DNA from: Cyanophora paradoxa
Taxonomy: Eukaryota; Glaucocystophyceae; Cyanophorales; Cyanophoraceae
Assembly: GCA_004431415.1 (NCBI GenBank)
Contig: QPMI01000657.1
Location: 1-64,000 of the forward strand
Direction: 5' to 3'
Length of the DNA stretch: 64,000 nucleotides
This document shows, one piece after another, positions 44,887 to 56,058 of the stretch; position 1 is the first letter of the stretch, and each line of letters starts with the position of its first letter. The position numbers were made by a program, and so were the translations under genes. Under the pieces are notes generated by a model. The model saw only the letters and a list, made by a program, of their open reading frames with translations, did no database searches and had not been told where the DNA came from.

Positions 44887-44945
44887 TTTTTTTTTTTTGA
44901 GTTTTCCGTAGTTTATTAGGGGACAGAGCCCCTGGTACACAAAAA
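44887..44945 (-). other. LINE-A poly(A) tail and 3' hairpin
   Basis: A12 tail preceded on the minus strand by a 5 bp stem, AGGGG-CTCTGT-CCCCT, and an AATAAA-like word (ctaataaac). Such 3' structures are commonly recognised by LINE reverse transcriptases. Confidence 0.65.
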
Positions 44946-45270
44946 ACATCGTTTTCTGTCTACCCTAGGCCTAGGTCTACCCTAGGCCAACTAATATACT
45001 TTAGCCTAGTCTACTCCCCACTATTGGGTCTCCGACTAGGCGCCCCAAGGGCTATACCCTATTGCGAGCCCCGCCCCCTCTACCCTTGAGGCGGCTCTCT
45101 CGGAGCCTCCCCCCCGCGACGGGCCAGGGCCGGTCACGATGGGGTGGGGTAGAGAGGTGGCAGGGGGCTGGGGCCGGGGAGATTGTTGGGCTGGCAGGCT
45201 CAGGGTTTAAAGCCAAGCGGCGAGATCCCAAAGATGAGAAGAGAGAGGAGGAGATCTCCGCGGTGGTACC

Positions 45271-46137
45271 TCACGTGTTCCCGTGCAGGACAGAGGAGCG
45301 GGCGTGGAAGGCGGTGGAGGTGGCGGTGTCGGTGGAGCGACAGGGAACAGATGGGACAGGTTGCTGGAGGGGCGAGATGGGGAGGGTGGAGCTGGAGAGC
45401 CCGTTTCGAGAAGAGGAAGGGTGGAGGAGGGGAGGGTGCGGGGGAGGAGGCTGGGGTGAGGGCCGGGCCTCTTCGGTGGGGAGGGCGGGGCGGCGGCCGG
45501 TCTTGTGGGGAGGCCGGTCTTGAGGTTCGGGAAGAGGCTCGGGCACAGCTGATGCGGCTGCGGACGACGCTCCATCCCGCCGCTGGGCGTGACCATGAGC
45601 AGCAGCAGGGGTGACGGAAGCTGCTGCAGCTGTTCTAGATCTGCGGGGGCGAGGTCCGGGTCCGGAATTATTGCCTCGGGCTGCACGGAATCCCGCCGAC
45701 TCTTGAATTTCTCGAAGGAGGCGCGGGCGTCGCGTCCGCACTGTTGCCGTGCCGTCGGCTTGTGCCACTGGTGTGTCAGGCGGGGGCACTTGCGTTGGCG
45801 GACTGTCCTTTGGACTCTGGGGCCTAGCTATAGAGGTGTCGCTGACGGCCGACGGGCGCGGGCGGGGTTGGAAGAAGGTGCGGATGTCTGCTCGCGAGTT
45901 CCGGGCCGCAGGCCTTGGGGTAGGCTGCGCGCTCAGCGGGGGCCGGTATTGGGGTTCCGGTGCGGGCGTGACTATTTTGGGCCTGGATGGGCCTGCAATG
46001 GCTTCATCTTGGGGGCGCGGTCTGTCTCGCTGGTTTTGGGGGGCGACACTGGAGCGGTACATTTTCCTTTGCGTTTGTGCTGCGCCAGGGCTTCGGGGGA
46101 GGCAGCAGCGTAACCGCACCGGCAGCTGAGGGGGCAT
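45271..46137 (-). other. Pro-rich C-terminal tail of LINE-A ORF2 with a PIP-like motif
   Basis: Low-complexity Pro/Ser/Arg-rich tail. Near 45,880 it contains RADIRTFFQPRPRP, resembling a PCNA-interacting (PIP) box (h-x-x-aromatic-aromatic) with Arg in place of the usual Gln. No other fold is visible. Confidence 0.5.
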
Positions 46138-49100
46138 CCCGTGGCAGTTCTCCCGGGGCCAGCGCAGCCACCGGTATTGCCCGGGGCTGCTCGGGCTGGG
46201 AGGCGGTGCTCGTGGGCGCCTCCGTATCCAAGGCCTGCGAGCCTAGAATCCGAGAAAGAATGAGGCCGCGCCAGGTGGCGCAGTTAGACACAGTGCCGTG
46301 AAGGAGGGTGTGTAGGCCGTGGGGTCATGTTCCAGAGCACGGACAAGTATTTCGGCGAAGGCACAGACGAAAATCCCGCAGTTGAAGCGATCGTTTTGGG
46401 CCGGGATGGGGAATCGGGTGGCTGAGGGGAGGGGCCAGGTGAGAGCGTCGTCGGCGCCGGTCGAGGAGCCTAGGGCTGCGCATTCGCGCTCCATGTTGAG
46501 CCATTTTAGGAGGGGCAGGAGTTGACGGCGGGCCTCTTCGGGGCCCGGGAGATTGTATCCATCGTATAGTTCAGCACGGCGAGCACGGAGATGGAGGGCT
46601 GCAAGGATCCAGTGGCCCGGGGTGTGGATAGGGAAGAGTAATAGGTCATAGTCAAAGACATTAATTCCGCGCCCAGCGGTGCGACGGCGCAGGCGGGCGC
46701 TGCCCGCCGGCGTTATTGTCTGGGGAATAGCGGCGTAGAAAGTGTGCGGGAAAAGTAAGACGCGTCGGCGAGGGTTAATTTCTCCGCTCGCAAGAAGGTT
46801 TAGTCGGGCAAGGTAGTAGTTGATGACGTCGGCGTTCACCAGGACGAGCCGTTCAGCGTGGCTAGGTCATGGAGCGATACGGAGGCACTGCCAAACAGTG
46901 CAGCGGGGCCGCTGCGGGCTGCCGGGAGCTCTCGGACTGCGCTGTTGGGTAGAGCGCGGGTAGGGGAGCGGCGTACTTGGGCCCAGGCGGCACGTAATGC
47001 AGGTGGGGACGGCGGAGCCGGCCACCCTGCATTACTGGCATTAATATTGGTGATGCTGTTAGCAGCTGCCGGCCTAGCTACAGGTCTAGGTCTCGGGCTC
47101 GAGCTCGGGGCGGCGGTAGGGGGCACCGGCGTTGCGGGTATCGCTGTTGTAGGGGGGGCCGTGGCCGGCCACGGTGCTGGGGGAGCAGCGCGGGTTCGAG
47201 AGCGGCGCGACTGGCTGACTAATTGTAGGTCTGATGAGAGGGTGAGCTGGCCGTTGGGTATCCGTCGACGCGGGGCCGGGGCCACCACGGTCGAGGGGCT
47301 CGTGGGCTCATCCCTAATCCTGGCTGGCATCGACCTCGCCGGTGAGGGCTCAGCAGGGCGCGAGGGTCGAGGTGCATGAGTTTGGCGGCGAGTAATCCCG
47401 TGTCGGCGTTGCCAGGACTGGACTTCGCTATTGCGAGCCTTCCAGATTGCTTGGGTGTAGTCTATGATGGTGGCCATAATTGCGTTGGCGCATTTAAGCG
47501 CCGCCGGTCTACGTACATCTAAGTAAATCAGGGCAGGGATGAGGCTACGAGGAAGGAGGAGCCTGACGGTGTGGCGGGGAGAATCGCAGGCAAGGTCGGC
47601 GAAGAGTTTGCTGCCGAGGCTTTGCCACTGATCGGGCAGGCCATAGAGTGGCTGCGTGAGGTGCGAAGGAAGGGGCCCGGCCGTTGGCGCTGACGCTCTG
47701 ACCATCCCAGTTTGCATCGTCAGCCAGTGCAAAGGCCGGGAACAGTTGGCGCAGCAACAGTCCGTCCTGGCGCAGGGCCGGGGGCAGCTTGTAGGCTGGG
47801 TCGCCAGCTGCAGCCGCATCGACTGCAGTTTTTAGGCGTTGAGACGATATGGTTTCGTACAATAGGTTGAATATCTTAGTTTGGGCTTCGATACGGAGGG
47901 TGCGTGTTGCTGGGCAGAGACCAAAGGCGTGGTCGTGGGTTTCAGGCGTCCCGCTAACGATAGGGGGGGCCGCGGTGCCTGGCGTGCGTCTCGTGCGGCC
48001 GGGTCGCCGTTGGGGCCGTTCCGGATCCCACCGTCTTCCTCGGGGTCGGACGCAGGCGGCTGCCATGGCGGGGCTGGGGTGGGCCGGCCGTCTGGGCCTA
48101 GCACGGACGCGCAGCCTGCGCGAACACAGAGTCCATTTGGATTTATTGCACTATAGAGATGGGGAGCGTCCCGGGCACGTTCACCCATGAGGGTGCGAGT
48201 CCGGAGCTGAATTTCGTGATTTGAGCAAGCCTCGCATTCAGGGGGTGCGATGCATCGCGGGAGAGCCCTTTCTTGCGGTATTCGCGGGCGAGGCGCGCAC
48301 GGTCGACCGGACTGCCCAAATGGCATTTTTCGGTTGCAAGGAGACGGGAGAAGTTCCGAAATTCGCACGTATTTTTTACGTGTGCTCGCGGGTCAGACTC
48401 AACTCTGTAAACTCTACGAGTGTCGTAGTTCTCGTTCCAGCAGCGCGGGGGCGAAAAGAGTAGGACCATGTCAAATCCGCCAGGGGGAAAGACCGGCTCC
48501 CGGCGGGCGTGCCACGCGCGTTTTGATGCAACTGTTGCGGCCGGGGACGGGTCTTCGGGGTCAGATTGCCAGGCTGCTTCCTCAGGGTCAGCCCAGGAAG
48601 AAAGTTCCCGGCCGTCGAGTGCCTGCCGGGAGAGGTCTGCGCTGGGGTGCAGAGCCAGTGCCGCAGCGGCGAGGCGGTCGGCTCGTGCGTTGTCCCGATC
48701 AAATGCACGGTTTGGAACCCGTTCTTCTTCCACCAGCAGGGGCAGGCTTGGTAGTCCTGGTGTATGCTGACCTAGCGCAGCCCGGGCTTCGCGCCGCCTC
48801 TGTCGTTCTGCTCGCCTGGAGGCACGAGACGCTTGCTGCATTTGGTGGACGGCTCGGCGGGCGTTCCGACGGTGGATGTGGGCAGTGCCCGCGCGAAGGT
48901 GCTCGGAGATATAGTTGTAGGCGCCGGTTAGCGGGTTCGCGCGCCCTTCGTATACTCCGTGCCGGGGCCATATTGAGCTATCAGTTCCGCCTCCGTAGGT
49001 TCGGGAGCGACCGGGTCTCGGTCAGAGAGGTAGGATTCGTATGAGTCTGCGTCTGATTCCGAGTCGTGGTCGGCCACTTCAGCGGGGGCGGCAGCCGGGC

Positions 49101-52100
49101 GCGGGCGGCGCCGAGTTATATATTCTTTCTGGTGGGCTTTGACTTTGACAAGACGTTCTTCGTATAGCATTCTGTCGGGTGCCACGGCCCTTGCTAGTGC
49201 AAGCCGGATGCACTGCACCTCAGCATACGCTTTAAGGTGATGGGAGTACGAGGCTCGAATGCAGCTGCGAAGGGTGGCGGTGGCGCGATGCGAGACGTAC
49301 TTGGAATAGTCCGCCATTGCAGTGAAGCTGTCAGTTTTCACTGTGCAGCCTTCGGGAGAGAGCAGCAGGGCGGACAGGACGGCGAGGAGCTCGCCTTTGT
49401 TATTGTTCACTGTGCCAGGACACGGGGCCACGAAAAAGTCGCTGCCGTCGGTCGGGATGGCGTCTGCAAGGCCGCGAAGTTTCGCCACCTGGTCAGTATC
49501 GACGCCGGTTGTGCCCAGCCGGTCAGCTAGTGCGTGAATTTGTTGACGGAGGGCTATCCCTCGCTGCGTGCGGGCAGCTTCGTCAGCTAGTGAGGCCGGG
49601 TTGCTCTCACGGGGCCAGACGCCAGCGTAGGCCGTGAGTGCAGCTTCTGAGGCGGCGTCCATGGTACTGGCATCCGTGGCTGCGAGTCGGCGCTCGCGGT
49701 CGAGCGGGAGGGAGGTGCGGCCGAGCTCCGCGGCAATCAGGTTCCAAAATGGGTCAGCATACTCTGACGATGGGATGCAGAAGTCGCTCAACTGTCGGCG
49801 TTGGGGGTAGGCCCGAGGCGCTGTCGGCGGGGGGACGGTCCCAGGGTCGCGAGCGGCGACTCCATCTGGCCGCTGGGGCGCCTCGTGATCATCTGGATCA
49901 TAATTCCAGTCCTGTTCCCACGGGGGAGGAAATGAGTGTCGCGGAACTCGGCCACCACGTTATTTTATCTTCAAGGAAAATGCGAGCATGCTCGGCGACA
50001 CGGCCTGACCGCGACTCGGGGACCAGGCTCTGAAGTCGGGCGGGGTAGATGTAGGCTGTGTCTTCGGTCCAGCGGCACCGTTGGGAGGCCGGGTCTGAGT
50101 GGTCACATGCGCGGCGGAGAGCCTCTGCTTCCGGCGTTTTCGCTGTGAAGCGGCTGTCGCATTCTTTGGGATCCATTATGCAGCGGAAGAAGGAGACGGG
50201 TTCGCCGGTGGTGTCATATATGTGGTCCTCTCGGTCGTCCTGGCCTTTGTCTCGGCGGACCCAGTGTTCGAGCTCAACTAGGACGCGTTCTCTGCCGTCG
50301 TCAGCGTCAGTTGTCCGCCGGATATTGCAGATGCGTCCTAGATACGCTTCCGTTGTCCAAACGAAGCCGCCGACTTTGTACTGGGGCGAGAGCAGGCCGG
50401 CTTCAAGAAGGGTACGTTGGGCTGCAGCCGGATTTTGCGCAGGCTGCAGGTGCATGGGGAAGCGGAGACGACGGGGGATGGCGCGCGGGCCGACGGGCTG
50501 ACATATTGCTCGGGTGAACGACGGGAACCAGGATGGAGGTCTATTGAGTCGCTGTTTAATTTTCCCGCTGCCCCATAAGCTAATCCAGTCGAGCACACTG
50601 ACGCCGTCGGGCCCCGTGACGTCAGCAGCTGTGAGGATATCGTGGCGCCAAAGGAATGGTGCAGCCTCACGCAGGAGGCGCGGGGGGAGCAGTGTTGTGA
50701 GCACAAAGCGGCGTTCGAGCTGCGGGTGAGGCAGGGCCGGAACGAGATAGTCCTTGCCTGAGTCGAGTTTGTAGCCGGCGCGGGTCAGATTTCGCGCTAC
50801 AGCTAGTGCAAAATTGTCTCTGTAGGCTGCGGGGCCCAGCTGTAAATTGGGGTAGCAGTATGGCGGAAGGGGAAGCCCCAGTTGCTCCTGCGCTGCGAAA
50901 ATGCGGTGCATGATATACGGGAGAAGCAGGGGGTGGTTCGTGCGGATGGTTTCATCGAGCACGTGAATGGCAGCTGTTCGTCCTCCGTTCTCTTGAGGCC
51001 GTAGAAGCCTCGGCTCCACATGAGCGCGTTGGGCGTGGACCCCTAAGGCGGGCATGATGTTTAGTGAGCGTCATCCAGAGAGTGTCGAGCTGGGCACATT
51101 GTCTCTCGGTAAAGGAAACAATCTTGCAGGCGTAAGTGATGCGAGGGAGAAGGACGCTATTTACTATGTATATCGTCTCTTTGGCGGTGAGTTTCTTACG
51201 CCTTAGTATCGCGCAGGCTGCCCGAGCTGTTGAGTATACAGCCTCAAATTGCCGCCGCCAGTCCAGATTTGCTGTCATCCAGACCCGAGCACCTTGAATG
51301 GTTTGTTCGGCGCAAGGACTTTGTCGGCCGGTTCTTTAGCATCGGGCGGGCCTAGTAGCGGGGCAGACGGGCGTGGGGAGACGTTGTTGTACGTAAATTC
51401 GGTTTTCTTCGCGTTGAGGGCAATATCATGTATCCAGAAGAATTCAGAGGCCAGGTCTGCGTGCAGCTGGATGCCCCGGGCTGTACCGCTAATAAGTACG
51501 GTGTCGTCTGCGTATGCTTGCCCCGGCGAGGTCACCCGAGGCAGGCGCGCTCGCAGGCGTCGGGTGGGCGCGGGCAGGTTAGCGTCAGACGCAGAGGGCG
51601 GCGGGCCCATGGAGTATTGGGTGCTCTCCGCAGCGCTGACTTCGCGTAAAGCCGATAGAAATACGTCATAGAAGATGAGCCAGTGAATTGGGGACTCGGT
51701 TCCTCCTTGCGGGAGCCCGCACTCCACATCGAAGGGGTCAGTTGGGCCGTACCCTGTCGCGACGGACGCTGTACGTGATGTTGATATTTGTCCGTAGAGG
51801 CTTATGTACCGTTCGGGAATTTTTAGGCGGCGGAGTGCCATTTCCATGCTAGACCAGCTGACGCTGTCGTAGGCTCTGCGAATATCTAGCAGTAGCAGAT
51901 AGATCGGTTTCGAGAATTGTTTTGCGTCCTCCAGTAGCGCGCGCAGCATGTACAGAGGCTCGTCGGTGGACTTGCCTCGAGTAAAGGCGAAGTTCGCGCC
52001 CTGTAATATGTCGTGTTTGCGGAGAACGCGCGAGAGGCGGTCAGTGAGGACTGCCGTCACGAGTTTCAGCGTGCATTCTTGGAGTGTAATGGGGCGGACA

Positions 52101-54840
52101 TTGTCAGGGTGCCCATCCCATTCCCCGCCCTTGGGGATAAGACATATATTTCCGTGAAGAAGGGGCGCAGGGACAGACGAGAGTTTTAGGATCAGATTTA
52201 CCGTAGTGAGGATTACCTGGCGGCACGTCGGGAACAGGTTATCGGGTTCTTGGAGCGGCTCCGGGTCCAGGCCCGCCTTGCGTAGTTCTTCGCAAGTTTT
52301 CTTTGAAAGGACCGGTGCCGTCCACAGCATTTTTATCATTTCGTGGGAAAATCCCGAGGGCCCCGCCGCACCGTTTCGGAGAGAGCCGATGATTCGGTCC
52401 AGTTCGGCCTCGCTGGTGGGTTCCATTAGGTACACATAAATTGCATCATCAATATCCTGGCGCGGGGAGTGAAGTCGGCGCCATATTGAGGCCTCCTGTG
52501 CACATGTACTAAGTGGCAGCGCGCCCGGGTCCCTGTTCGCTGTGAGTGGGCTACGCTGCCGTGTCCAGGCATGCATGTGATGGCGTGCGAACTGTTTCAC
52601 TGCATCTTCATTGCCGTATACCTGATATTCTCCAGCGTGGCAGAGGGAGAAGGAGGTAATCGGCCTGCGTTCTGGGGCTTCAAGTGTTTGGCGGAGGTAT
52701 TGGGCGAGGTCTGTCTTGAACATGCGCTGCGAGCGCTCTCGGTTTGCTCTGATTGTCGTGGCTTCGAAACGTTTAATGTGGGCCTGGACTTTGGTGTCCA
52801 AGGCCGAGGCCCAAGTGGTGAAGCTTGGAAAATAGTCGAGCCAGCTTGGTTGTCGGGCAGAGAATGGCGGCGGCACAGGGGGTAGTGGGAGTTTAAGATA
52901 GCCTGACCGCTTGTCTATTGGGAGTTTGTCAAGCCGGCGGTTGTGATTTGAGATTGCCCTGCGCAGGTCAGAGAGGGAGTGCCGTACGCGGCGCGGCGTG
53001 GAGTCGATCCCGTGGCGCGCCGCTTCCCATGCCTTGCGCAGTTCCTGGGCCCTCGTGAGCAGGTTGGATTCGGGGCGGCCGCGGCGGAGAATTTTTGAGG
53101 GATTTTTGGGGGCGTAAAGATGCCAAATACTGGCGATTGGCCGAGGTCACAGATGTGGGCGAGAGTGGATTTGAGGGCTTCGTGCAGGCGGGCTAGGCGG
53201 TCCTCTGGCGGGGTGCCGTCGTCGTCCTCCAGCGTTGCGAGTAGCTCTCGTACGCTAGCTGAGGACCCCGGCACCGGCTGCTGTAGCTTTTCTTCCAGTA
53301 GTTCTTTGAAGCGAATTTTTGTGAGCGATGCCTGTGTCGCGTACTTGAAACGCGGGGGGCCGGGCGAAGACGCTGGGGGCCCCAGTTTATATTTGATGGC
53401 CAGGGCCCGTTTACTGTACTCTGCAAGGAGTGGGAAATGGTCCGAGGGGAAAGGGGCGTTTCTAGGCGACGCTTGGGCCGCTCGAAGGGCGTTAGTCGCG
53501 ACTTGGGATTGTAAGATGTAGTCGAGCCTGGTAGCATGGCGGAGCGTGCCATCTGGGGCGATGCCTCGAGGGTTGGGGTTGTCAGGAGCGTCAGGAAATA
53601 TGAAGGTGATTTGGTCGTCGGTGCCCATGGCTGTGGCAGCGTCGGAGAGGGTCCAGTCGTGAAGCAGTTCATGCCACCAGCGGTGATCAGGTTCTCGTGT
53701 GGTCGCATATTGCCCCTGTCTGATTTTGCCCGTCTCGGGACAGAGGCAGCTGTTAAGATCGCCAAGGAGGAAAAAGTGCGCGCGGGGGCGGAGCGCCCAG
53801 TCAGCGTACATGGTCGCGCGGAGATAGTCGAAGATTTTCGCACTTTCAGTAGACCGCGCCGTCCGACTTTCGCCGGGGGGGAGGTACACGCTGGCGATAA
53901 AGATCTGAACATTATTTGCAAATCGAAGCTCACAGCCGGCCACGCGGCCTGGCATTGTGTAGGTCTTAAAACAGTGCTTGGCCATATTTTCTGAGAGAAA
54001 AAGGGCTACGCCGGAGCCGCGGGGGGAGGCTCGATTTTGGCGGAGTTTCTTCTGCGAGAGGGGCGGGGTGGGCGGGGCTCGAGCTGGGAGCTCCTGAGCA
54101 CTAGTTGTGCGCGTGGCCGAGTCGGCGTGCACGGACGTGAGCATGAGCCCGATGTCACTGACCTGCGCATCGCTCTGACCGTAGCCTGGGTGCAGTTAAG
54201 TGATTGGACCCCTAATACGCTCAGCCCCCAGTCAAGCATATATTTCTGGATCTGGCCGACATGGTTGACGCTAGAGCAGGTGCGGGCGTTCCAGGTCGCG
54301 AGTCTCCAGTACTGGTCAGAGTCAAAGCGGCGGCGTATGATACCCGATTTTCGGTGAGTGCCCGCAGGTTTGGCTCCGAGGCGCTCGTGTGTAAACAGCT
54401 CGAGGGGAAATAGCGTGCGGAGCAGCGGCGCGGGACGGCCGGCACCAGCGGGGCCAGGCGTGTTATATGCGGTCATGGGACTCTGGGCGGGTGGAACATT
54501 TTCTTGTGCCCCTGGTGCAGGCCAGACTCCAGGCCTGGGTTCTTCGCGGCGGTGCGCGGGGGGCGGGCCGGATAGCGCTGTCGTTGGATGCCATGATGCC
54601 GGGCTCGCGCGTGATGCATGGGCCAGCATGGCCGGGTCAGCTTGGCCCGCCGCGGCGAGGGCCGAGCCCGCTGCCGCTGCCTGGCGGCGCCACCCCGCAT
54701 TCGCATGTGAGCCTCTAGCGCTGTGGTCATGGCAGCTATCGGGCCCGATTGACTGGTTGCTCCCGATTGGCGGGTGCACAATGAATGGCGACGACGACGT
54801 AGTGCCGGCGCTAGCGGCCGGTCCGGGAGGGCAGAAAAAA
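45271..54840 (-). CDS. LINE-A ORF2 polyprotein, copy 2
   Basis: About 3,000-3,200 codons in long frame segments (54,144-52,915; 52,876-51,275; 51,055-49,898; 49,791-48,928; 47,819-46,836; 46,839-46,243; 46,137-45,271), broken only by one-base shifts. Domain order: Pro/Arg-rich leader, APE-type endonuclease, RT, connection, RNase H, CCHC finger, Ser/Pro-rich linker, Ulp1-type protease, Pro-rich tail. In copy 1 an extra base at about 387 joins the protease to the tail, showing that the stop at 46,243 here is probably not original. The start codon is unresolved, as coding-like sequence extends to at least 54,840. Role: retrotransposition by target-primed reverse transcription, with self-processing or deSUMOylation suggested by the protease. 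Confidence 0.85.
46270..46850 (-). other. Ulp1/C48-type cysteine protease domain in LINE-A ORF2
   Basis: SWVNADVINYYLARLNLL, VFDYDLLLFPIHTPGHWILA, RRAELYDGYNLPG, FPIPAQNDRFNCGIFVCA. This gives the His (GHW, about 46,613), Asp (YDG), oxyanion Gln (PAQND) and nucleophile Cys (FNCGIFVC, codon 46,378-46,380) of the SUMO-protease fold, with the usual Gln-to-Cys spacing. Length of about 190 residues fits the family. The copy 1 equivalent is at about 365-945. Such domains cleave SUMO-like tails or act as processing proteases. Confidence 0.87.
47911..48135 (-). other. LINE-A CCHC zinc finger (RVT-type)
   Basis: GLCVRAGC (C-x4-C) is followed about 55 residues later by ETHDHAFGLCP (H-x4-C). It matches the C-terminal finger commonly found after RT in LINE ORF2, apart from the enlarged spacer. 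Confidence 0.65.
48660..49455 (-). other. LINE-A RNase H domain
   Basis: TDGSDFFVAP, NNKGELLAVLSALLL, VKTDSFTAMADYS, VKVKAHQKE and, after a charged insert of about 130 residues, NARADRLAAAAL. These supply the D-E-D-(H)-D set of RNase HI. The insert before the last Asp is unusually long. Confidence 0.8.
51380..52330 (-). other. LINE-A reverse transcriptase domain
   Basis: NICLIPKGGEWDGHPDNVRP, PITLQECTLKLVTAVL, FAFTRGKSTDEPLYML, LLLDIRRAYDSVSW, CGLPQGGTESPIHW and AYADDTVLISG. The YADD codons are at 51,503-51,514. All three catalytic Asp positions are present. Confidence 0.93.
53440..54330 (-). other. LINE-A APE-type endonuclease domain
   Basis: Motifs in order: YWRLATWNARTC, LSVLGVQSLNC (the position where the family has Q-E-T), IFIASVYLPPG, FFLLGDLNS, TRLDYIL and FPSDHFPL. 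The metal-ligand Glu of motif II is Ser in both copies. The Asp/Asn, second Asp and terminal Asp-His residues are present. Confidence 0.85.
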
Positions 54841-56058
54841 TTCTTTTTCTGTTCATGCATATGTCTTGGGGCCGGGGACTCGGACGGTTCGCCGGAGCCA
54901 GTGATCGAGCTCGCGGTAGGCGTCGCGGAGATTCGAATTCGGGTCGGGATCCAGCTGCAGCGCCGGCCGCGGCGTGCACCGCCGTGCAGTCTACAGTGCA
55001 GACCGTACACGTGCGGGCCACTGACAGTGAGGCTACGTATGCTATGCTGGCGGTAGCGCCGGCGGCGCACATACACAGTGTCATACTGGTACTAGTAATT
55101 GTAGTGGCGGTGGCGCTAGCTGTTGTGATTGCCTTGGCGTACCCATCTTTGGCAGCCCTAGCTCTAGATCGGGATCTGGGGCCTGCTAGGTCGTGATCGG
55201 GGGGGCTGTTACTACTCAAGTTAAAGGTGGCGCCGGCGCCGGTGCGCGTGCCGGCGCCAGCTGTGTCGGTATCATATGCATTAGTGCTAGTGCAAGGCAT
55301 TATAACTACTCGGAGCCGCGTATACGTATACGTACGTGCCGACGGCGCCGTCAGGTCGAGGCCGGCATCGGCACCGGTACCGGCGTCGGCGTCGGTCCTC
55401 TGGCATCTTTGATCATGACAGGCTAGCCGGCGCCGGCGCCGTAGTACTAGTAGCTTCTGAGGTACAGGTCTGTAGCGGGGGCCGGCTTCGGCACCGGCCT
55501 CGGGCTCCTGGCTTCGCTTAGGGACTAGCTGTCGTGTTACGTATACAGCAGGATCCGCGGCCTGCTGGGGCCGAGTCCGGGAGGCAGCGGTCGGTGTCGT
55601 AAGAACAGGCTGGCGCTTCAGGCCGGTGGTGCAGTCATGATTAGACTGTTCTCCTAGCGTGGCTGTCGAGCGTGCGCGAGCCCGGGCTAGCCGGATCCGC
55701 ACAGTTGATGGGTACGTTTTCCACCCACGTACCCCTCTGGGCCTCGCGTGCAAGTCGTGATCGGGTCTAGATCTACAGGGCCAGGTGCACGTCCGGCGCG
55801 TATGAGTACGGGTGTTCTCCTTTGGGTCCCCCACTGGTACCACCGCTCTGCACCTGTTTAGCTCTAGCTCGAGATCTGGATGTTGTGACTTCGGCGTCGA
55901 GGTGTCCGTACATGACGGGACTAGAGCTAGCGCTATTACTGGTTCTGACGGGACTAGAGCTAGCGCTATTACTGGTTCAGGATCTAGGCCGGAGGGGCTT
56001 GGCTGCCTTACTCTTAGCTTGCTGTGGCTCGCGGCGGTTGGCGCTGGAGTTGCAGCTA
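54841..56058 (-). other. LINE-A inter-ORF spacer, copy 2
   Basis: Same content as 8,891-10,123, including the 33 bp duplication (about 55,914-55,979) and the mobile-like 310 bp segment (about 55,505-55,813). One minus-strand frame is open from 56,656 to 54,473, bridging ORF1 and ORF2, but I regard this as compositional. Confidence 0.5.
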
